Shown: positions 19,621 through 28,470 of the stretch, one piece after another
Numbering within the stretch: the stretch's first letter is position 1
How the letters are laid out: each line of letters starts with the position of its first letter
From: an uncultured Candidatus Melainabacteria bacterium
Lineage (GTDB): Bacteria; Cyanobacteriota; Vampirovibrionia; Gastranaerophilales; Gastranaerophilaceae
Direction: 5' to 3'
Length of the DNA: 64,000 bases
NCBI GenBank assembly: GCA_949398305.1
Contig: CASLVD010000003.1
Span: 1-64,000, forward strand
Translations under genes and position numbers: made by a program
The notes under the pieces: model-generated
Databases searched by the model: none
The model's input: the letters and a program-made list of their open reading frames with translations, nothing else
Told to the model about the DNA's origin: nothing

Positions 19621-19848
19621 ATTTATTTGTCCGTTTAAACAAACATCCGCCTGTTGTTATTTCGCTTATATTGATTGCTCACTACGTTATGGCGCAACAT
19701 ATATTAAAATTTTCAGAGCAGGGTTTGGGACAGCATAAGTCCCAATAAAGTTTATTCCAATAAAATACATTATATATCTAATCTCTTTAGATGAAATTTT
19801 TCGGTTTTCCTTGAAAATCATTAATATAATTTATATCATTACTGTATT

Positions 19849-22065
19849 ATGTCAGACATAGAAACATTTAAAGAAATAAAAGAAATTTTAATATCGCAAA
19901 AACATTCAGAAGAAGATATTGCGCTTGTTGAAAAAGCTTATAAATTTGCTAAAAAACTTCATGACGGACAATTTCGAGTATCGGGTGAACCTTATATTAT
20001 TCACCCTGTAGAAGTTGCAAAAATTCTTGCAGGTTTGGAAGTTGATACACATACTGTAATTGCCGCATTTTTGCACGATATTTTAGAAGATACCGATACT
20101 AAACCGGAAACAGTTGAAGAACTTTTTGGAACTGATGTATTAAATTTGGTTCAAGGAGTTACAAAGCTTGGTAAATTGCAGTTTAAATCAAAAGAAGAGC
20201 GTCAGGCAGAAAATTTTAGAAGATTATTTATTGCAATGGCAAATGATATCAGAGTAATCTTTTTGAAACTTGCAGACAGGCTTCACAATATGAGAACTCT
20301 TAATTTCATGGAAACTGCAAAGCAAAAAAAGATAGCGCAGGAAACTTTAGATATTTTTGCGCCTTTAGCGAATCGTTTGGGGATTTATAAAATTAAAGCA
20401 GAACTTGAAGACTTATCTTTACGTTATTTAGAGCCGGAAAAGTATTACGAAATCGCTCAGCTTGTTGCCCAAACTAAAGCTGACAGAGAAGAAACCGTTA
20501 ATCTTTTAATAGATAAGATTTCAAAAGATGTTCAAAAAAGCGGTATAAAAGCTCAGATTACAGGACGGGCAAAACATTATTACAGTATTTTTGCAAAAAT
20601 GAAGCGACAAAATATCGCATTTCACGATTTGTATGACATAACTGCAGTTCGCGTGATTGTTGATTCTGTTCGGGAATGTTATGAAGTTTTAGGGCTTATT
20701 CACTCGCAGTTTAAACCGATTCCGGGAAGATTTAAAGATTATATTGCAATGCCTAAAGGCAATATGTATCAATCTTTGCATACATCGGTTATCGGACCGC
20801 GTTCAAAGCCGTTGGAAGTACAAATCAGAACCTGGGAAATGCATCAGGTTGCAGAATACGGGGTTGCAGCACACTGGAGATATAAAGAAAAAGGATCGCA
20901 AAAAGCAGATAACGCTTCTGATATGAAGTTTTCGTGGATGCACAAGCTTGTTGAATACGAAAAAGATATGAAAAATGCCGAAGATTATGTGAAAAGTGTT
21001 AAAATAGACCTTTTCTCAGATCAGGTATTTGCGTTTACTCCGGGCGGTGATGTACTTGATTTGCCAAAAGATGCCACACCTGTTGATTTTTCATACAGAA
21101 TTCACTCTGATGTTGGTCATAAGACTGTCGGAGCTTTGGTTAACGGGCGTATCGTTCCTTTGAATACCAAGCTTAATAATGGTGATATTGTTGAAATTTT
21201 AACTTCAAAAACACCTGCGCCGCGTCTTGATTGGCTGACTTTTGTTGTGACAAAACAGGCTTCGCAAAAAATTAAACAATGGTTTAAGAAAAATAATCGT
21301 GAAGAACATGTTAAAATGGGGAAAACTAACCTTGAACACGATTTAACAAAAGCGGTTTTTGATGAATATTTAAAATCCGGTGAATTCGATAAAGTCGGAA
21401 AATCAATGAATTACCAATCTGCCGAGGATTTATTTGCCGCAATCGGTTATGGAGAAACTACGGTTAATAAAGTTATAAATAAACTTAAAAAGCCTGTTGA
21501 GAAAAAGCCGGAAGATAGTTTCCATTCATCCCGCAGAAAATCTTCCAAAAAAGATATTGAAGGTTTGGAAGGACTCATGTATTCTTTTGCAATGTGTTGT
21601 TCTCCGATTCCGGGCGAACCTATTGTGGGTGTAGTTACCCGTTCTAAAGGTGTTTCTGTACATCGAATAGATTGCAAAACTCTTGAAACTATTCCGCATG
21701 AACGATTGATGGATATTAAATGGGCAGGGGTTAATACCAATAAAACTTATAACACTACAATAAGAATTGAAACTGCCGAAAAATTAGGACTGTTGAAAGA
21801 TGTAATTTCTGCTGTTTCCGATAATAATACTAACATTATTAATGCAACTATTAAAACCAAAAATCATGTGGGTATTATTGAAATGGGATTGGAACTTGAT
21901 AATATTGAAACCTTGAAAAAAGTTATCACCTGTATTCAATCTTTACCTGATGTTTATAGCGTAAAACGTATTCAAACATCATCCAATATGCTCAAGAAAA
22001 CATCCTCAAATAAATCTCAAAAAGGTTTTAGGCAAAAAAGAAATGATAAAAGTAAAGGAGAATAA
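19849..22065 (+). CDS. rel: Bifunctional (p)ppGpp synthetase/hydrolase
   Basis: HD domain FLHDILEDTD, synthetase YQSLHTSV, TGS and ACT regions. Confidence 0.96.
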   Translation: MSDIETFKEIKEILISQKHSEEDIALVEKAYKFAKKLHDGQFRVSGEPYIIHPVEVAKILAGLEVDTHTVIAAFLHDILEDTDTKPETVEELFGTDVLNLVQGVTKLGKLQFKSKEERQAENFRRLFIAMANDIRVIFLKLADRLHNMRTLNFMETAKQKKIAQETLDIFAPLANRLGIYKIKAELEDLSLRYLEPEKYYEIAQLVAQTKADREETVNLLIDKISKDVQKSGIKAQITGRAKHYYSIFAKMKRQNIAFHDLYDITAVRVIVDSVRECYEVLGLIHSQFKPIPGRFKDYIAMPKGNMYQSLHTSVIGPRSKPLEVQIRTWEMHQVAEYGVAAHWRYKEKGSQKADNASDMKFSWMHKLVEYEKDMKNAEDYVKSVKIDLFSDQVFAFTPGGDVLDLPKDATPVDFSYRIHSDVGHKTVGALVNGRIVPLNTKLNNGDIVEILTSKTPAPRLDWLTFVVTKQASQKIKQWFKKNNREEHVKMGKTNLEHDLTKAVFDEYLKSGEFDKVGKSMNYQSAEDLFAAIGYGETTVNKVINKLKKPVEKKPEDSFHSSRRKSSKKDIEGLEGLMYSFAMCCSPIPGEPIVGVVTRSKGVSVHRIDCKTLETIPHERLMDIKWAGVNTNKTYNTTIRIETAEKLGLLKDVISAVSDNNTNIINATIKTKNHVGIIEMGLELDNIETLKKVITCIQSLPDVYSVKRIQTSSNMLKKTSSNKSQKGFRQKRNDKSKGE

Positions 22066-22070
22066 ATTTT

Positions 22071-22637
22071 ATGGCAATTCCTGATATAAATTACGAAAAT
22101 GTTTGGAAAATATACTATTATGTAGCAATTTTTTCAACTATCTTATTTGTTCTAAAACTTATTATTTTTACCGTGGTTGGCGGAGATACAGAAGTTTCAG
22201 CGGATTTTAATACTGAAACTGATACGGATTGTTCGTTTAATTTCTTCTCAACCCAATCTATAATTTCATTTTTTATGGGATTTGGCTGGATGGGTTATGC
22301 AGGTTTGCAGCAATTTCATTTCAGTCAATATGTTAATTTCCCTATAGCATTTGGTGTCGGGTTAATTTTTATGGTCGTCACGGCAGCTTTAATGTTTGCG
22401 GCTAAAAAATTAGAGAAAAACGTGAAAAAAGATAAAAAATCTGCGATACAACAAGTCGGCAGAGCATATACAAGTTTTGGACCTCACTCTGCAGGGCAGG
22501 TAGAAATTGAAATTACAGGTCAATTGTCTGTTGTTAATGCGATGAATGATACAGAAGAATCAATCAATTCATTTGATTTGGTCAAAGTTGTAAAAGTCGT
22601 GGATGATTTACTTTATATAGAAAAAGTCAAAAAATAG
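22071..22637 (+). CDS. YqiJ/NfeD-like membrane protein (OB-fold partner of SPFH protein)
   Basis: TM helices plus C-terminal small beta domain; adjacent to the flotillin-like gene. Confidence 0.7.
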   Translation: MAIPDINYENVWKIYYYVAIFSTILFVLKLIIFTVVGGDTEVSADFNTETDTDCSFNFFSTQSIISFFMGFGWMGYAGLQQFHFSQYVNFPIAFGVGLIFMVVTAALMFAAKKLEKNVKKDKKSAIQQVGRAYTSFGPHSAGQVEIEITGQLSVVNAMNDTEESINSFDLVKVVKVVDDLLYIEKVKK

Positions 22638-22664
22638 TTTATTGAATAAGAAAAGGAGAGAAAA

Positions 22665-24080
22665 ATGTTCGGATTAATGATTGCAGCGGCACTTGTGTTG
22701 ATTTCGATATTTGTATTTATCGCAAATCAATATAAAAGATGCCCTTCTAACAAAATTATTGTAGTTTATGGTAAAACCGGCGGAGAAAAAACCGCGAAAT
22801 GTGTACACGGCGGCGGCACATTTATTATTCCGCTTATTCAGGATTACGGCGTATTATCATTAGAACCTATGACAACAGATATTGATCTTCGCGGGGCTCT
22901 TTCAAAAGGAAATATCCGTGTTGCAGTACCTTCAACATTTACTTTTGGTATTTCAACTGATCCAAAAATTATGATAAATGCAGCAGAACGTCTTTTAGGT
23001 TTGACTAAATCTGATGTAATTACTCAGGCAAGTGATATTATTCTGGGTCAATTACGTCTTGCAATTGCAACACTTACAATTGAAGAAATCAACCAGGACA
23101 GAGAAAAATTCTTAGAACAAATTAATGCTAACGTTAATACCGAGCTTAACAAAATCGGTCTTGAAATTATCAACGTAAACATTAAAGATATTACCGATGA
23201 ATCAGGATATATTGATGCAATTGGTAAAAAAGCAGCAGCAGAAGCAATAAACAAGGCAAAAGTTGAAGTAGCTCAACAGGAAAAACTTGGTGCGGTTGGT
23301 GAAGCTTCAGCAAATAAAGAAAAAGAAGTTCAAGTTGCAGAGCAAACTGCGCAAACTCAAATCGGTAGAACAAATGCAGAAAGAGAACAACGTATCAAAA
23401 CAGCTGAACTTGAAGCGCAAGCTGTAGAAGGTGAAAACGTTGCAAAAGCAAATATCGCAGAATACAATGCAACTCTTGCAGTAAAACAAGCAGATGCATT
23501 TAGAGAGGGTGAAGTTGCTAAAGCTAACGCACAGCGTGATGTATTGCTTGCTCAAAAAGAACAGGAAGAAGCAAAACTTAAAAAAGAAGAACTTGCAAGA
23601 CAGGAAGTTGAAAAACTTAAAGTTCAAGTTCAAGCAGATGCGGAAGCTGAACGTCAAAGACGTATTGCTCTTGGTGAAGCTGATGCAATTAAAGCAAAAT
23701 ACTTTGCAGAAGCAGAAGGTATTAAAGCTGTACTTGAAGCAAAAGCTAAAGGTTATGAAGATCTTGTTAAAATTTCTAATAATAGACCTGAAATTGCAAC
23801 AAGCTTCCTGATGATTGAAAAAATCGAAAAAATTGTTGAAAAACAAGTTGATGCGATTAAGAATATTAAATTTGATAAAATTACTGTTTGGGATGGCGGA
23901 ACTGGTTCATCTAACGGTTCTACAACTGCAAACTTTATGAAAGATTTAATCAAAGCACTTCCGGCAATGCACGATTTAGCAGGACAAGCAGGAATTGAAC
24001 TTCCACAAATTTTAGGTAAAGTAGATAGCGGAGTAGAAGAAGCAAAAGTTGTATCTCCGAAAACAGAACCTAAAAAATAA
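22665..24080 (+). CDS. Flotillin/SPFH (YqiK-like) family protein
   Basis: N-terminal TM, SPFH region, long Ala/Glu-rich coiled coil AAAEAINKAKVEVAQQE. Confidence 0.93.
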   Translation: MFGLMIAAALVLISIFVFIANQYKRCPSNKIIVVYGKTGGEKTAKCVHGGGTFIIPLIQDYGVLSLEPMTTDIDLRGALSKGNIRVAVPSTFTFGISTDPKIMINAAERLLGLTKSDVITQASDIILGQLRLAIATLTIEEINQDREKFLEQINANVNTELNKIGLEIINVNIKDITDESGYIDAIGKKAAAEAINKAKVEVAQQEKLGAVGEASANKEKEVQVAEQTAQTQIGRTNAEREQRIKTAELEAQAVEGENVAKANIAEYNATLAVKQADAFREGEVAKANAQRDVLLAQKEQEEAKLKKEELARQEVEKLKVQVQADAEAERQRRIALGEADAIKAKYFAEAEGIKAVLEAKAKGYEDLVKISNNRPEIATSFLMIEKIEKIVEKQVDAIKNIKFDKITVWDGGTGSSNGSTTANFMKDLIKALPAMHDLAGQAGIELPQILGKVDSGVEEAKVVSPKTEPKK

Positions 24081-24101
24081 TTCAAAATTTTTATAAACTT
24101 C

Positions 24102-24132
24102 AACCGGACAGATGTTATTCTGTCCGGTTTTA
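24102..24132. terminator. Rho-independent-like terminator
   Basis: aaccggacagatgttattctgtccggtttt. Confidence 0.85.
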
Positions 24133-24222
24133 ATTTTATTACATAAATTACCTTTTAATACAGTAGCAAAATTTTACTTTTTATAGTATAATCTTCTTAA
24201 AATAATAGATAAGGAGAGAACC

Positions 24223-25065
24223 TTGGGGTACAAAATTTTATCAAAAAAGGAAATTTGTCCGAATCAATATGAGATTACTATTGATGCGCCTTATGTAGTA
24301 AGAAACGCAAAAGCAGGACAGTTTATTATATTCAGAGTAGAAGAAGAGGGCGAAAGAGTGCCTTTAACTATTGCCGATGTGGATAAAGAAAAAGGTGAAT
24401 TAACCTTAGTCTTTATGGCTGTCGGTTATTCTACAAAAAAACTTGCACAGCTTAATGTTGGTGATGAATTGGTCGATTTAGTCGGACCTTTAGGTAAACC
24501 TACAGAAATTAAAAATTACGGTACTGCAGTTTGTGTTGCAGGCGGATATGGGGCTGCGCCTTGTTATCTTATTTCAAAAGCTTTAAAAGAAGCCGGAAAT
24601 AAGGTTTATATGATTGCAGGTGCAAGAACAAAAGATTTACTTTTCTGGGAAGACAAGATGAAAGAAGCTTGTACGGAATTGTATTTAACAACAGATGACG
24701 GTTCTTACGGTATCAAAGGTTTTGGTACAACTGTTTTACAAGATATTATTGACAGAGAAAAAGTTGATTATGTAATTGCGGTTGGCCCTATGCCAATGAT
24801 GAGAGCTGTTGCAGAGTTAACGAGAGATAAGGGTATATACACAGAAGCAAGTATGAACCCTATTATGGTTGACGGTACAGGAATGTGCGGAGCATGCCGT
24901 GTTACTGTCGGCGGTGAAACTAAGTTTGCGTGTGTTGACGGGCCTGATTTTGATGCTCATAAGATTGATTTTGATGAAGTTATCAACAGAACCCGTATAT
25001 ATAAAGACCAGGAACGCAAACGCAGTGAAAATTGTAATTTATTAAAACAAGCACAACAAGTATAA
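24223..25065 (+). CDS. NfnA/SudB-like ferredoxin-NADP+ reductase subunit
   Basis: FAD/NAD-binding region; MVDGTGMCGACRVTVGGETKFACVDGPDFDAHKIDFDEV. Confidence 0.88.
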   Translation: MGYKILSKKEICPNQYEITIDAPYVVRNAKAGQFIIFRVEEEGERVPLTIADVDKEKGELTLVFMAVGYSTKKLAQLNVGDELVDLVGPLGKPTEIKNYGTAVCVAGGYGAAPCYLISKALKEAGNKVYMIAGARTKDLLFWEDKMKEACTELYLTTDDGSYGIKGFGTTVLQDIIDREKVDYVIAVGPMPMMRAVAELTRDKGIYTEASMNPIMVDGTGMCGACRVTVGGETKFACVDGPDFDAHKIDFDEVINRTRIYKDQERKRSENCNLLKQAQQV

Positions 25066-25084
25066 AATAGGAGAATAGCAGAAG

Positions 25085-25267
25085 ATGGGAAGAAACGATA
25101 TTCCGGTATGTCCGTTAATTAGTATAGGTTCAGGTATTGATATGGTTTGCAGTCAGCAAAAATGTGCATGGTATGTACCAAGTGTTCAAAAATGTTCAAT
25201 GTATTTGATGGCTTATAACGCATTACTTGAAGCTAACCAAAAACAAAAAGCAGCAAAACAACAATAA
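25085..25267 (+). CDS. Small Cys-containing hypothetical protein
   Basis: 60-aa ORF between the NfnA-like gene and etfB; CPLIS...CSQQKCAWY...CSMY. Confidence 0.6.
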   Translation: MGRNDIPVCPLISIGSGIDMVCSQQKCAWYVPSVQKCSMYLMAYNALLEANQKQKAAKQQ

Positions 25268-25277
25268 TTAAAAACTT

Positions 25278-26075
25278 ATGAAAATCGCATTATGTATAAA
25301 GCAAGTTCCTGATACCACAGATATCAGATGGACTGAAAATAACACCATACAAAGAGAAGGTGTGGAAAGTATTATAAATCCGTTCGATGTTTATGCGGCT
25401 GAACTTGCTCTTAAGCTGAAATCACAAATAAAAAATACTGAAATTACAGTGTTTACAATGGGACCAAAACAAGCAGAAGATATGCTTAAAAAAGTTCTGG
25501 CGCTGGGTTGTGATGAGGCGGTTTTAATTTCTGACAAAAAATTTGCAGGGGCTGATACTTATGCAACCGGATTAACTATTTCACGTGCAATCCGTACGGC
25601 TTGTCCTGATTTTGATTTAATTATCTGCGGGCAGTTCGCAGTTGACGGTGATACTGCGCAAACCGGTCCTAATATTGCAAATTTTTTAGATATACCTCAG
25701 GTAACATATGTTAAAGACTTCGTTGAATATTCTGATAATGGGTTAGTTTTAACACGAGAAATGGAAGACGGAGTTGAAACGGTTAAAGTTCAGTTACCGG
25801 CGTTAATTTGTGCTCTTAAACAAGATTTTGAACCAAAAAGACCTTTGATCAACGGTATAATTTCAGCTTCCAAAAAGGAGATAAAAGTCCTTTCTATGGA
25901 AGATATCGGGCTTACTCCCGATAAAACCGGACTTAAAGGGTCACCTACGTGTGTATCCAGAGCGTTCAGAAATCTTTCATCACATAATGCCGAAAAGTTT
26001 AAATTGAATGTTGATGACAGCGTCAAGCTTTTAAGCGAAAAACTTACATCTTTAGGAGTTATTGATAATGACTAG
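25278..26075 (+). CDS. etfB: Electron transfer flavoprotein beta subunit
   Basis: CIKQVPDT, INPFDVYAAELAL, GCDEAVLISD, AVDGDTAQTGP. Confidence 0.95.
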   Translation: MKIALCIKQVPDTTDIRWTENNTIQREGVESIINPFDVYAAELALKLKSQIKNTEITVFTMGPKQAEDMLKKVLALGCDEAVLISDKKFAGADTYATGLTISRAIRTACPDFDLIICGQFAVDGDTAQTGPNIANFLDIPQVTYVKDFVEYSDNGLVLTREMEDGVETVKVQLPALICALKQDFEPKRPLINGIISASKKEIKVLSMEDIGLTPDKTGLKGSPTCVSRAFRNLSSHNAEKFKLNVDDSVKLLSEKLTSLGVIDND

Positions 26076-27066
26076 TTGTGAAAATTCCGGCATTTTAATA
26101 TACGCTCAGATTACGCGTGAAAAATATATTCATACAGTGTTTTTTGAACTTGTGGATAAAGCGAAAGAACTTTCAGAAAAACTTGGCGGTGTGGATGTTA
26201 ATGCTGTTATTTTTACAACTCCGGAGCAGGTTTTTGAATATAAAGAAGCTTTTCAAAATCGCGGTGTAAATAAAGTTTTTTATTTTGAGGATGAAGCTTT
26301 TAGAAATTATTCAACTGATTATTTTTCAAAACATCTTGTTGATTTAGTTGGTGTTATTAAGCCTGAAATTTTGCTAATCGGAGCAACCAATCAAGGCAGA
26401 GATTTGGCGCCGCGGGTAGCTGCAGCTTTAGGAACAGGTTTAACAGCGGATTGCACAGGACTTGATATTAATGAGAAAGGTCAGCTTGCGGCTACCCGTC
26501 CGACTTTTGGCGGGCAGTTGATGGCAACTATTTTGTGTAAAACTTTTCCGCAAATGGCAACTGTAAGACCTAATGTTTTTAAGGTTTATCGCGAGGATTC
26601 TTTTGTCGAAACTGAATTCGTATCTTGTCCTGTAAATATTTCTTATGTGAAAAATCGTGTTGAACTTTTGGATTTTAAAAAGACAGTGGATACGGTTATA
26701 AATGATTTAGATTCTGCAGAAATAATTGTTGCAGGGGGTAAAGGACTTAAGAATGAAAAAGGATTTGAACTATTAAATCGGTTTGCCCAAAAAATCGGTG
26801 CAACAGTCGGGGCTACACGCGGGGCTGTTGAATTAGGCTTAGCGCCTGTATCAGTTCAAATAGGTCAAACCGGCAAAACTGTCAGCCCGAAGGTTTATAT
26901 AGCTTGCGGTATTTCAGGTGCGATTCAGCATACTGTTGGTATGACCGGTTCAGAGTATATTATTGCTATAAATAATGATGAAGATGCGCCTATATTTGAT
27001 ATTGCTGATACCGGAATCGTCGGTGATGTATTTGAAATTTTACCTCGCTTCATAAATGAAGATTAG
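26062..27066 (+). CDS. etfA: Electron transfer flavoprotein alpha subunit
   Basis: GRDLAPRVAAALGTGLTADC, GATRGAVELG, QIGQTGKTVSPKVYIACGISGAIQHTVGM. Confidence 0.96.
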   Translation: MIMTSCENSGILIYAQITREKYIHTVFFELVDKAKELSEKLGGVDVNAVIFTTPEQVFEYKEAFQNRGVNKVFYFEDEAFRNYSTDYFSKHLVDLVGVIKPEILLIGATNQGRDLAPRVAAALGTGLTADCTGLDINEKGQLAATRPTFGGQLMATILCKTFPQMATVRPNVFKVYREDSFVETEFVSCPVNISYVKNRVELLDFKKTVDTVINDLDSAEIIVAGGKGLKNEKGFELLNRFAQKIGATVGATRGAVELGLAPVSVQIGQTGKTVSPKVYIACGISGAIQHTVGMTGSEYIIAINNDEDAPIFDIADTGIVGDVFEILPRFINED

Positions 27067-27122
27067 TTTTTTTATTTGTGCTAAAATTTATAGGTAACAG
27101 GACAAATAGAAAGGATTAAGGG

Positions 27123-28403
27123 ATGAATAGAGTAGTTGTCGGAGCGCAGTGGGGAGATGAAGGCAAGGCAAAAATTACGGATTTGCTTGCTCAGGATGCG
27201 GATTTAATTATCAGATATCAGGGCGGTTGCAATGCAGGTCATACAGTTGTAGCGCATGGCAAAACTTTTAAATTTCACCTGATTCCTTCAGGAATTTTAT
27301 ACAAGGGTAAAACTTGTTTAATCGGTAATGGCACAGTAATTTTACCTGAATCCTTTCAGACTGAAATCGAAGGTTTAAAAGCTGAAAATATTGATTTATC
27401 AGGTTTAAAAGTCAGTCCGCTTGCAGCGATTACTATGCCTTGGCATACAGAAGTTGACGGATACTCAGAAAGCAATGCAGGCAAGGGGAAAATCGGTACA
27501 ACTAAAAAAGGAATCGGCCCGACTTACACTGATAAAATGCAAAGAATCGGATTGAGAATTGAAGATTTATATTCAAAGGAAACTTTGTCTGAAAAATTAG
27601 ACGTAATTTTACCGATAAAAAATAAACAGTTAAAAGAAGTTTATAATTTAAAAACGTATACAAAAGATGAAGTTTTGGCGCTTTGTGAAAAGTATGCAGA
27701 AATTTTCAGACCTTATGTATGTTTTGATTGGCAGAATTTATTGCGTGATGCAAAACGTGAAGGCAAAAAGATATTGTTTGAAGGCGCTCAGGGCGTAATG
27801 CTTGATGTGGATTTTGGAACTTATCCGTTTGTTACAAGTTCAAATCCTGTAGGCGGCGGAGCAGGTATCGGTTCAGGCTATGGACCGACTGTAATTGATG
27901 AAGTTATAGGGGTTGCAAAAGCTTACTGTACAAGAGTTGGTGAAGGCCCGTTTGTATCAGAATTAACTGATGCTGTTGGTAAATCTATTCAGGATATCGG
28001 ACATGAATTTGGAGTTACAACAGGCAGACCGCGCCGCTGCGGGTGGTTTGATGCTGTTACGATGAAATATGCTTGCCTTGTCGGAGGTTTAACATCAATT
28101 GCTTTAACAAAAATTGATGTATTTGATACATTTGATGAAATAAAAGTTTGTACAGCATATAAAGATACCCGTAACGGTGAAACTTACACATCATACCCAA
28201 CTGATGTTTATACTCATAAATATCTTGAACCGGTTTATGAAACTCACAAGGGATGGGGTGAAGATATTACAGCTGTTCGTAAATATGAAGATTTGCCGGA
28301 AAATTGCAGAAAATATCTTGAACGTCTTGAACAGATTTTGGAAACCCCGATTTCAATAGTTTCTGTCGGCCCGGATAGAGAGCAAACTATATTTAAAGTC
28401 TAA
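27123..28403 (+). CDS. purA: Adenylosuccinate synthetase
   Basis: GAQWGDEGKAKI, QGGCNAGHTVV, EGAQGVMLDVDFGTYPFVTSSN. Confidence 0.98.
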   Translation: MNRVVVGAQWGDEGKAKITDLLAQDADLIIRYQGGCNAGHTVVAHGKTFKFHLIPSGILYKGKTCLIGNGTVILPESFQTEIEGLKAENIDLSGLKVSPLAAITMPWHTEVDGYSESNAGKGKIGTTKKGIGPTYTDKMQRIGLRIEDLYSKETLSEKLDVILPIKNKQLKEVYNLKTYTKDEVLALCEKYAEIFRPYVCFDWQNLLRDAKREGKKILFEGAQGVMLDVDFGTYPFVTSSNPVGGGAGIGSGYGPTVIDEVIGVAKAYCTRVGEGPFVSELTDAVGKSIQDIGHEFGVTTGRPRRCGWFDAVTMKYACLVGGLTSIALTKIDVFDTFDEIKVCTAYKDTRNGETYTSYPTDVYTHKYLEPVYETHKGWGEDITAVRKYEDLPENCRKYLERLEQILETPISIVSVGPDREQTIFKV

Positions 28404-28470
28404 ATATATTGTTACATTATAGGCAAATTTTTTAATCCTTTTGTTTTTATAAACATAGGTAGATATTTTT

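Noticed and set aside
23307-23846. Minus-strand 179-aa Phe/Cys-rich ORF
   Set aside because: Antisense shadow of the flotillin coiled-coil gene; unnatural composition
24223-25065. Call as PyrK (dihydroorotate dehydrogenase electron transfer subunit)
   Set aside because: The C-terminal MCGACRVTVGG..KFACVDGPDFDAHKIDFDEV is more typical of NfnA/SudB, and no pyrD is adjacent
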